From Chara braunii (lineage: Eukaryota > Streptophyta > Charophyceae > Charales > Characeae), in the NCBI GenBank assembly GCA_003427395.1, contig BFEA01000039.1:1420248-1449348 (forward strand): a stretch of 29,101 nucleotides of DNA, given 5' to 3'. A program made the translations under genes and the position numbers. Below are positions 9,469 to 17,382 of the stretch, piece after piece (position 1 is the first letter of the stretch; the number at the start of each line of letters is the position of its first letter). Under the pieces are notes generated by a model, which did not search any database, was not told the origin of the DNA, and worked only from the letters and a program-made list of their open reading frames with translations.

Positions 9469-10069
9469 CTGAATCGTATCCGTGATGAAACAGATACTGT
9501 TAGGACGTTCCTGATCAGGATGGGAATAGAATGTTAACGAGAGCAAATTGTGTGCTTGATGGGTAATGCACGGTGGGCCGAGGCGAGTTATAAGAGTTCC
9601 AGGCACGAGAAGACCTATGGTACCTTCTTTGAGAAATGGAACCATTGCCCCTAACACCTTTCTCAGCATTTTTTAACTAATTTCTGAGTGTTTGTGTGCA
9701 CACTGTCTGGGGGCAAATCTTACTGTGAATAGATGATTGTTCAAGAGTTTAGTTGAGGTTTTGAGTGAGTGGTTTTGCTTGGGCTATGTTGTCTTATTAT
9801 GGGATCCAGACAGGTGTACGGACTTTTTGTCTTCAGGAACGAGCTAGCGCTGTGGGTTTTGCTTTAAAAAAGCAGCCAGCGGGAAGTCGAAATTTTCTCA
9901 GGTGCAAACCTTGAACCCTAAACCCTATCCGAGGAGGCTGCAGCAGGACATTCCCACGAATACAACACTCGGTCATTGTACGGGTAGTGAGTCGGGTAGT
10001 GAGTGCGACATTTTGCGCAGATGGCGATGCACTGACCGGGTATTGATTTCGGGAAAGAACGTAGGCAAA
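9469..10069. other. Intergenic, no gene recognised; telobox
   Basis: No coding signal. AACCCTAAACCCTA at 9914-9927 is two units of the plant-type telomere repeat (a telobox), found either as an interstitial telomere relic or as a regulatory box in plant promoters. Confidence 0.5.
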
Positions 10070-10551
10070 GTCGGGCGTGTGTTGGCAAACAAGAGTTTGG
10101 AGGAAAGCTTACAGTTTTTTGCCGACGTTCTCTCCCTCCCTGTGTTGCAGGGTATTCAGGCCACACAGCGGTCACCAAAGACAGCTGGTGTGAGGCCTGG
10201 AGAGGTGATATTGCTCTTCCCCCTTTACTGCCACTGATGTACCATGGCAGGTAAAGCAGGAAGAGCAATATCACCATAAAGCATCAGGCATTAGTCAGGG
10301 GCGGTCACCATAAAGCATCAGGCATTAGGCAGGGGCGGAGAAAAAGGTCCTCACGTTGCCCTCTTTACTGCCACGGATGCACCTGCCATGAAGTATCAAG
10401 CATTAGGCAGCGGCGAAGTCAGGCAGGTTTCGGCAAGCAAGAGCTTGGAGAGACGAACGCTTGCAGTTTTTTGCTGACCTCTCTCCCTCCCCGTGTGTTG
10501 CAGGCCAAAGCGGTCACCTAAGACAGCTTACAGTGAGGCCTGGAGAGGTGA
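10070..10551. repeat. Duplicated ~135-bp block with internal hairpin and 34-bp tandem repeat
   Basis: Two diverged direct copies, 10070-10208 and 10418-10551, share phrases such as CAGTTTTTTGC, CTCTCTCCCTCCC, GTGTTGCAGG and GAGGCCTGGAGAGGTGA. Between them lies a hairpin, 10204-10275 (arms GGTGATATTGCTCTTCC, loop region CCACTGATGTACCATGG). Two exact-length 34-bp units follow (10271-10304, 10305-10338), with a third degenerate copy near 10385-10415. No protein is recognised. Confidence 0.75.
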
Positions 10552-10625
10552 CGACTTGAGGTGCTATCATGTTGATTATGCCCGTGAATGGAGGTGTTGC
10601 TATCTACTGGTAGAGCTGCCTTCTA

Positions 10626-10741
10626 CCTTCTTCCCCCGAATACAACGTAATCGTAATAAGGCCATTATTGCTGTATTTGGGGCACATCTTTCAGTCTAAA
10701 TATAGCTATAATGGCCGTATATTGCATTAGGGGGAAGAAGG
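10626..10741. mobile_element. 116-bp MITE-like inverted repeat, TA-flanked
   Basis: The left end CCTTCTTCCCCC faces the right end GGGGGAAGAAGG. Similarity extends about 45 bp inward through GGCCATTAT. The dinucleotide TA borders both ends (10624-10625 and 10742-10743), as for Tc1/mariner-derived MITEs. The TIR is not the standard Stowaway sequence, so the superfamily is an inference from the TA alone. Confidence 0.6.
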
Positions 10742-10845
10742 TAGTACTAGCGAGCAACTAAGTAGGGCGTGCTCACAGCCAAATGGGCTTGACAGTGTCA
10801 TCTACATTGGTAGGGGAAAAGGTTGATACCTCAGTTTCCGATGTT

Positions 10846-11074
10846 CCGCCGTAGTTATCCCGCCGTAGTTATCCCTTGGAGCAACAGAAGTCCTTTTGGA
10901 CTGCAGATGGATTTCTTGCAAAAATGAATGCCACCTTTCCCCTTCGTGTTCGCAGAAGAGAGTTTCGCTGTAGTTATCCCTTCGAGCAACAGAAGTCCTT
11001 TTGGACTGCGGATGGATTTCTTGCAAAAACGAGTGCCACCTTTCCCCTTCGTGTTCGCAGAAGAGAGTTTCTGC
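10846..11074. repeat. 105-bp tandem duplication
   Basis: Copies at 10865-10969 and 10970-11074 differ at only a few positions. The unit contains GCAACAGAAGTCCTTTTGGA and CTTCGTGTTCGCAGAAGAG. A 15-bp phrase (CGCCGTAGTTATCCC) is itself doubled just upstream (10846-10875). The unit length is a multiple of three, so frames on both strands stay open with a 35-residue repeat. No known protein repeat is recognised. Confidence 0.85.
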
Positions 11075-11168
11075 GTTGAAGGCCATCGAGGAAGGTTACC
11101 AGCAGGAAACCAAAAGAGAATTATGGCCGCTAACGCGGCCTAGCCAGCAACGGAGCTGTTTGGGATCC

Positions 11169-11245
11169 TTGGCATCCTCTTATCTACACGCATACACCAT
11201 GTAAGTGTCGGCATCCTCTATCTATACGCATACACCACATAAGTG
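11169..11245. repeat. Two ~40-bp tandem units
   Basis: GGCATCCTC followed by TATCTACACGCATACACCAT and then GTAAGTG occurs at 11169 and again, slightly altered, at about 11209. Confidence 0.8.
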
Positions 11246-11564
11246 AGACACGGATGTGCAAAACTAGTGTGAGTTATACAGGTGTACGGTTGCAGTTCCC
11301 TACAGTGGGGTCCTGTCCTTTCTGTATTCGTGATACTAAGGGGCCAGGGCCTCGCCACACCAATCCCAAAACTTGTGTTTTGGGAGTGCCAGCACCGCCA
11401 CATATTCTCTCTCATTCACCTCCCCGAAAAGCGACTTCGAGAGCTGTCAGAAAGCCGGGTTTGAGAGTACTCTTGGACTTCCCCTAGGCGCCTGTGCAAC
11501 TCCCCATTTTTTAGGCTCCCCCACTGGACCTCAGAGTTTGGTCTGAGATTCGGGAGTGCACCGC
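11246..11564. other. Intergenic, no gene recognised
   Basis: No coding or RNA signal is recognised. The end of the stretch is the target site of the U6 insertion. Confidence 0.5.
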
Positions 11565-11644
11565 GACGGACAAGAATCTTTTTTTTTTTTTTTTTTTTTG
11601 CCGCTTCTCGATTTATGCGTGTCATCCTTGAAAGCGCAGGGGCC

Positions 11645-11676
<32 letters not shown>

Positions 11677-11707
11677 ACGGATGTCCGGAAAGACGGACGA
11701 GAATCTT
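11565..11707. mobile_element. Retroposed insertion unit (TSD, poly(A), U6, TSD)
   Basis: Full extent of the retroposed U6 insertion including both 16-bp target-site duplications, which differ at one base. Confidence 0.85.
11600..11694 (-). pseudogene. U6 snRNA retropseudogene with poly(A) tail and target-site duplication
   Basis: The minus strand reads as a nearly full-length U6 snRNA: a 5' GTC...GGACATCC segment, then GGAACGATACAGAGAAG, GATTAGCATGGCCCCTGCGC, AAGGATGACACGC and TAAATCGAGAA. The 5' GGACATCC and 3' TAAATCGAGAA forms are those of plant U6. It carries a 4-nt insertion (TTTC) before AAGGATGAC, an altered 5' stem-loop and a lost 3' terminus. On the minus strand it is followed directly by A19-21 (T-run at 11579-11599). 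It is flanked by a 16-bp direct repeat, GACGGACAAGAATCTT (11565-11580) and GACGGACGAGAATCTT (11692-11707). No TATA box or upstream sequence element stands at the expected distance beyond 11694. Poly(A) plus flanking repeats is the mark of LINE-driven retroposition, so this is a dead copy, not an expressed U6 gene. Confidence 0.92.
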
Positions 11708-11972
11708 ATGTCAGAATTCTTCACAAATTTTATGTCAGAACTCTTCACAAATCTTATGTTGTCAGAATTCTTCAGACTGCACTCGTCTGGTAGTGACCAC
11801 TGTGATTTTGGGACGTACATAGTGCCCCGTTTGAGAGCCCAGTGTGGCCAAGGGCACTCTCGAACGGGATTTCACAAGTTCGTGTTACGGTAGTGAACAC
11901 GGTGATTCCGCGAACCGTACATAGCGCCATGGTGAAGGGCACTCTTGAATGGGATTTCACAGAGTTTGTGTT
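11708..11972. repeat. Short 24-bp tandem repeats followed by a 100-bp tandem duplication
   Basis: Three units of the type ATGTCAGAATTCTTCACAAA lie at about 11706-11778. Next, a block starting GGTAGTGACCAC (11789-11888) repeats as GGTAGTGAACAC (11889-11972), with shared CGTACATAG and AAGGGCACTCT phrases. No gene is recognised. Confidence 0.75.
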
Positions 11973-12384
11973 TTCTGAAAGTCAGAAGTGGTGGAGTGAG
12001 GCCCTTAAGTTTTAATGCCCATCGTTGTTCTCAAGGACGGGGATCACCCAGGCGCAGAGAGAGAGATTGTAGGTTGCTGCCTAAAGCTCTCCTTCCTCTC
12101 GGGAGGGTTGCATTTATCCTAGATCCGGTTTGTGGCCGACTGCATAGTGCTGGCTAGAAACCAGGATGACTTCACTGCTTTGTCAAATCCTAGATCCGGT
12201 TGTTCCTTGAAAGATGGCTCATCTGCTCTGCTCTGAAATTTGTCATTCTGTATGGAATCTAAAGGTGCTGTATAAGATTTCATGGATCTTCTTATACAAA
12301 AGACAGTTACAATAGACTGCTACATGTTGAATTGTTTATTTTATTCATGTGATTATTCTGCATGAAATGAGAATTCATATAAAG
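11973..12384. other. Intergenic, no gene recognised
   Basis: AT content rises toward the palindrome. 'TCCTAGATCCGGTT' occurs twice (about 12116 and 12187). No coding signal. Confidence 0.5.
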
Positions 12385-12737
12385 TATAAAACGACCATTT
12401 CGTCAAAATGGACATTTTTTATTTTTTGAACGAAATTGAAACTGAGTTTTTGGTCGAAAACTTGTCAAAATTTGCTGTTCCTGAGGGTCCAGCGTTTTAC
12501 AAATGCTGGACCCCCTGGCTGTACATGGACCTAGCTTGAGACCAGGAACCTCCAGGCAGTCCTGCCTGGAGGTGCCTGGTCTCAAGCTAAGTTCATGTAC
12601 AGCCAGGGGGTCCAGCATTTTACAAACGCCGGACCCTCAGGAACAGCAAATTTTGACGAGTTTTGGGCCAAAAAAGTCGGTTTCAATTTCGTTCAAAAAA
12701 TAAAAGATGTCCATTTTGACGAAATGGCAGTTATAAG
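12385..12737. mobile_element. ~350-bp near-perfect palindrome (foldback/MITE element)
   Basis: Arms of roughly 170 bp are inverted copies pivoting at 12560-12561 (CCAGGCAG / CTGCCTGG). Matching landmarks on either side include CGTCAAAATGG (12401) with CCATTTTGACG (to 12721), GCTGTTCCTGAGGGTCC with GGACCCTCAGGAACAGC, and CTGGCTGTACATG with CATGTACAGCCAG. There is almost no loop. TATA-type sequence borders both ends, so a TA target duplication is possible but cannot be told from the AT-rich flank. No coding capacity. Transcribed RNA would be a long hairpin. Confidence 0.85.
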
Positions 12738-13895
12738 ATTAAAAAAAATAAAAAGTAAAAAAAAAATAAAAAAACAAGATAAAAATGAAAGAAAAATAAT
12801 CTAGGTTTTTGCTGGACGTCCGGGACCGTCCGGGATGTCCGACCGGACGTCTGGTCGGACGTCGGACCGGACAGGGCATGTCCGACCCAGCGCAAAAAAA
12901 ATAAAAAAAAAAAAATGAAAAAAATCATGTGGCTTCCACCTTGCATTAGGTGCATGCCACCAAAGTTTTGGATCATTTGGGCCAGTAGAATAAATAATAA
13001 AAATCTTTAAAGATTCATTCCCCATCTATACCCCTCCTATCCCCACCAAAACCCCTTCTACCCCCCCCTTCCCCCCCAAATACCACCCTATCAGCAAATG
13101 CTCAGAAAAATCTGAAATTTTTTGTGGGGGGTCTCTAGGCCATGCGCAACACTGTCATAATTTTTTTATTTTATTTTATTTTTTGGTGGCAAAAAGTAGA
13201 CTATGCATACCTTGCAACTTGATTGTGTTCTGGCCCGACAGAAATACAGGAAAAAGCTGGAGAAACCTTATAGCCCAGGCTGAAGACACATTCTCTGGAT
13301 CTGAGGCTCAGCTGCCTGCACGATCAGAGCTAAGGTTTCTGGAATCTGAGGCTCAGCCGCTGCAGGATCTGAGGCTCAGATTCCTGTATTTCTGTCTGGC
13401 CTCAGCCGCTGCAGGATCTGGATGTGGCTGATGGTCTTCGAGAGGAAGGAAGCTGTAATGAAGCTTCGTGGGTCTCTCTCTCATCTGCATGTGTTTTGAA
13501 ATTGTTGGTGTGACAGACAAGAGTAGAGTTGTCTGCACAAAATAGCATGACGCCCGCCTGTTGAGGATGTGTTTTGAAAATAAAGTGAAGTGGAAGTGGT
13601 TGCAGCGATTCTGGCATTTGTGTTGAAGATTACACGTGCTCCGTTTGCACGTGTGTTAAGGGGTTGCAACTCTGTTTGCATCTGACAGCTGCGACCCAGT
13701 ACCCACTGCTCGGAGTACCGCAGGTACTAGGAAGTGATTGTTTATATATATAATGTTTTTCATTTCGTAACCAGCACCTGAACATGACTGAAGGACTGCT
13801 CCTGAAGAGAAGCATTATTGTCGTCTGTATGATATGGCAGCAGTGGCATGCACTTGCCACCAAGTCATAGAGTAGATACCGTAGTCACTAATGTC
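12738..13895. other. AT-rich intergenic with CGGAC-rich island and short repeats
   Basis: From 12738 the sequence is A-rich. A GC island at about 12810-12892 carries repeated CGGAC/GTCCG phrases with A/T runs either side, in the style of the ends of the element at 13922. A C-rich run occupies 13020-13090. 'TCTGAGGCTCAG' is repeated three times at about 13298-13380. No gene is recognised. Confidence 0.5.
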
Positions 13896-14035
13896 AAAAA
13901 AAAAAAAAAAAAAAAAAAAACCATGGTAACCGCGGACCTGGACACCGGACACTTCCGGACTGTCTTCCGGACCAGTGTCTGGACCGGTCCGGACTGTCCG
14001 GTGATCCGGACATCACCGGACACCGGACATAACCG

Positions 14036-14285
14036 NNNNNNNNNNNNNNNNNNNNNNNNNNNNNNNNNNNNNNNNNNNNNNNNNNNNNNNNNNNNNNNNN
14101 NNNNNNNNNNNNNNNNNNNNNNNNNNNNNNNNNNNNNNNNNNNNNNNNNNNNNNNNNNNNNNNNNNNNNNNNNNNNNNNNNNNNNNNNNNNNNNNNNNNN
14201 NNNNNNNNNNNNNNNNNNNNNNNNNNNNNNNNNNNNNNNNNNNNNNNNNNNNNNNNNNNNNNNNNNNNNNNNNNNNNNNNNNNNN
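14036..14285. other. Assembly gap (250 N)
   Basis: Exactly 250 unknown bases, which looks like a fixed-size placeholder. The open frames predicted across it are meaningless. Confidence 0.99.
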
Positions 14286-14409
14286 ACACAGCAGAGCACA
14301 TGTCTTGCAGCAAATCAACCACCACATTTAACTAGCAGACATGCAGAGTTGCAAACAGTGCAAAGCAGGCACAAGACTAAAGAAACAGAGAATCTTTTTT
14401 TGAAAAAAG

Positions 14410-14620
14410 TATGATTAACTTTGGATTTAGTAACTGAAGTTCATAGTTCATAAGTTCATATATAACTTTGGATTTAGTAACTTAAGTTCATAAGTTCATA
14501 TATAACTTAAAAGTTCGAACTTCACAGTTCAATTCAGAACGTCAGAGTCTTAAGTTCATAACTTCATATATAACTTAAAAGTTCAAACTTTGCAGTTCAA
14601 TTCAGAACGTCAGAGTCTTC
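14410..14620. repeat. AT-rich tandem repeats (57- and 68-bp units)
   Basis: AACTTTGGATTTAGTAACT with following AAGTTCATA phrases occurs at about 14408 and 14465. AACTTAAAAGTTC...CAATTCAGAACGTCAGAGTCT occurs at 14504 and 14572. Confidence 0.85.
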
Positions 14621-14993
14621 AGACTGGCAGCACTGTCAGTGCTCTCTCTCTCTCTCTCTTACCCCCCCCAACGGGCAGCAGCAGCTGGCTCCACATCGAA
14701 AAGGCTGCTTTGAAATTGCTCGGGCCTGTGCGAAACCCGCCACCCCAAAAACCTGCAGTGTCTTGTGTCTGGACCTCTAGGCCCTGTCCGGTGGGGTGAA
14801 ACGACATTGAAAAATCAACCCATTATTTTTCTAGGGGCGGCCAGGACCCGATAAACGTCCTGGGCCGCCCCAATTTTTTTTTTGATTTTTGCCCCAGAGG
14901 CCGCAATCCAGACATATTGTCCAGACACCGGACACCAGACACCGGACACCGGACTGTCTGGAACCCGGTCCGGACGTCCGGGCGGTTACCATG

Positions 14994-15246
14994 AAAAAAA
15001 CCCCTATAAAACAGCAAGGCAAAAGTGCACTTTCATGCAAATTTTGCCAATATTCAGTCTCACAGATCTTGAGAAATTTTGATAAATCTTAGCAGAGAAA
15101 ATTCCAATGCTCCAAATGAGACCGAATTTGGTACACAAAAATCTTGAACCAAAACAAGAACAGGCAAAAAGAAAAAGAGACAGAGAAAAAAAAAAAAACA
15201 TAAAATTGGACCCCCAAACCCTAATTTCAGTTTTGGACCTGTTAGT
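14994..15246. other. Spacer between the DNA transposon and the LTR retrotransposon
   Basis: Short AT-rich sequence with an A-run (15187-15199). It ends in TTAGT (15242-15246), the proposed target duplication of the LTR element. Confidence 0.5.
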
Positions 15247-16401
15247 AAAAGGGCCTTTTTCCGCTACAGGCCTTGTAAAAGTAAAGCATTGTGAAGGGGT
15301 ATCTCGCCAGGACCCAGAAACGTGAAAGCAGGTCAAAGGTGAAGTTCTCTAGCAAAGGGCACATCCTAAACTAAAGCAAAGGTCACTGCAGCAGAACATA
15401 CCTGTTCGCCATGAGATGCATATGTCATGTCTGTTCAGATAAGAGTGTGTCTGTACGTGCANTCANTATGTCTGTTCGTNACAAAAGAGAGTGTCTATTC
15501 ACACAATGAGAGTGTNTGTTCAGGCAGTGAATGTGTTTGTTCGTCTAAAATTNTGNCTGTCCGAGAGTAAGTCAATAGGTAAAGTNCCAGTTCTGGTCTA
15601 AGTCGAGGNGANAGTCCAGATCCAGACATCCAAAGTCCAAATCCAGGCCGAGAGGCCTCAGCAGCAGTNGACTTCATTGGGANTGTACTGNGACACATAC
15701 AATGCAGGGTCTGNGACAGAAGGAGGCCTGAAGCANCCAAATGNNGACCCAGCGAGGAGAGGCCAGCACTATAAAGGAAGCAGCCAGCCTCATTCCTCGN
15801 CAGATCTCCACTGGCATTCTGTGCNTGGAAGTGCTGAAGCACTTGTGCGCCAGTCAGGAGGAGCAGCGCTGGAGGATGAAGATGCGCTATGAGAAGGAGG
15901 AAGACTGTGCGCTGGGAAAGACGCAGCCATAGCTGCCCAGCAAGTTGACTTAGAGGGTTAGTGGTAGACAGCTATGAGTAGCATTCAGAGTAGATCCTTG
16001 TGAGTAACGAGTGTGTATGCATCGTAGGAGGAAGAGACTGAGACAGAGAGTGTTCAATCAAGGTTTGGCTATGAAGGATACTTACCTGAGTTGGGTATGA
16101 ACTGCAGAGGTGGCGCTGATGAGTGGTGACCACATTGATGACCAGGATACAATCTGCAGAAATAGCGCTGATGTATTGAAGTCGTATTGATGGGTTGGTG
16201 TAGGATTTGCATTTGCACTGATGAGCGCTGGACTCAGGGAACGATGAAACTTTTTGTAACTATATTTTTGATAATATAAGCAGTGCAACTGGGTTCTCTT
16301 CTCATCTATCTTTGTCTAATGTGTGAGACTCGTGATCACTATGTGCGAGGATGATGCATGACATGGGCACTCTTGCGTGAGATGGTCCCAGGACCCATAC
16401 A
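15247..16401 (+). repeat. 5' LTR
   Basis: About 1,155 bp, aligned end to end with the 3' LTR. It carries a scatter of about 18 single ambiguous bases between 15462 and 15825, each at a position where the 3' LTR has a clear base. A TATAAAG box lies at 15770-15776. The ~140-codon minus-strand frame found in both LTRs is shared only because the LTRs are copies. Confidence 0.93.
15770..15776 (+). promoter_or_regulatory. LTR TATA box candidate
   Basis: TATAAAG within CACTATAAAGGAAG, conserved at the same place in the 3' LTR (23840-23846). The position, mid-LTR, fits a U3/R promoter. The transcription start is not determined. Confidence 0.5.
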
Positions 16402-16406
16402 AAATT

Positions 16407-16418
16407 TGGTATCGGAGC
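16407..16418 (+). other. Primer binding site (initiator tRNA-Met type)
   Basis: TGGTATCGGAGC lies five bases after the 5' LTR end. It differs at one base from TGGTATCAGAGC, the complement of the plant initiator tRNA-Met 3' end used by most plant Ty3/gypsy and Ty1/copia elements for minus-strand DNA priming. Confidence 0.85.
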
Positions 16419-17382
16419 AGATGCTCGCTTCACTCATAGCGCTGGCATGATCAAGGCCGGTGAGAGAGATGTGGTGATGGGAGATAGTGAAGGGGGCAGG
16501 AAGAGGAGAAGTATTGTGATAGTGGGGGAGGCAGGCCGAAGAAGAAGGGGCAAAGTATACTTACCTGGAGCGTGCAGAGCGTCGTGGAGCATCATCGGCG
16601 GTATTTTCAAGAAGAGGGAAACACCTCCTTTCGCTGAACCTGCATGCATGTGTGTCCCCTACCTTCTCTCTCTCTTACCCTCTGAAGGTGACTGCTGCTG
16701 GTCTGGTCTGGAGTCGAAGTCTGGATTTGGATCGTCCTAGCGAGTCAGAGGCTGAATTATCAGAGTTTGGATGGTCCAAATGCAATGTGTCAGGGCCTGG
16801 TCACGTTAGAACAGGTGGTCCAGTGTTCTGCGAGTAGGAGTAGACTTCTCTCCTACCCCTCTCGATAGGCAGGCTGGGTATCGTCATCAGGTACTAAGAA
16901 TCGATGTGGGAAGTGGCTATATGCCACGTCAGATTGCAAGTACCAGGCAGTGCAAATATAAAGATGAGCATCTATACGGCCAGTTAAGCCAGAAAGAAAG
17001 AAAAGGTTGAGCCAAGTATTTCCGCCTGGTTGATTAAGTGAGCCATCTGCATCTAATATTTCTGCGCTATACTCCATACCTGCATCCAAACAGTCAGCCC
17101 GTTAGTGGAAAAACAAGCATCAAGGGGGAGGTACCACAACATACTAGAAACGTATTACCAAGAATCTGATCCAGAAAGCCAGACAACATATAAAAAAAAG
17201 GGGATATATATTAAAAACAGACATTGATTTCGATTTGATTGATTGTTTATAGTACGCAGCACCTTCTACAGTTAACAAAAAAAAAAAAAACGAAGTGCAG
17301 TACTCCATTCGCCACTCATTGAAGTTAGAGTGGGATAGTGCTGTGGTGAGCTGGCGGAGGATCCCCTGTGCCAGTCCTCCCC
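16419..17382 (+). other. Untranslated leader of the retrotransposon
   Basis: About 960 bp between the primer binding site and the first gag-like frame. No domain is recognised. An A-run of about 14 occurs at 17277-17290. Confidence 0.6.

Larger units (their letters stand above)
13922..14993. mobile_element. Putative non-autonomous DNA transposon with CGGAC-rich ends (hAT-like?)
   Basis: CATGGTAACCGC at 13922-13933 faces GCGGTTACCATG at 14982-14993, a perfect 12-bp inverted repeat. The terminal ~100 bp on each side is packed with CCGGAC/GTCCGG phrases (13930-14034 and about 14908-14975). Outside the ends is AAAAAAAC on both sides. This could be an 8-bp target duplication as in hAT elements, but the poly(A) context weakens it. 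The interior contains the assembly gap, AT-rich tandem repeats (14410-14620) and no transposase. The superfamily is inferred, not shown. Confidence 0.5.

Noticed and set aside
9115-9669. 184-codon minus-strand frame with internal repeat
   Set aside because: It spans two GT/GA microsatellites and the tandem duplication. The repeat is at DNA level, not a protein signal.
10271-10415. Regularly spaced 34-bp repeats, considered as a CRISPR-like array
   Set aside because: The units are directly adjacent with no spacers, and the genome is eukaryotic.
13848-14414. Frames of 104-188 codons across the gap
   Set aside because: They are mostly undefined residues from the 250 N.
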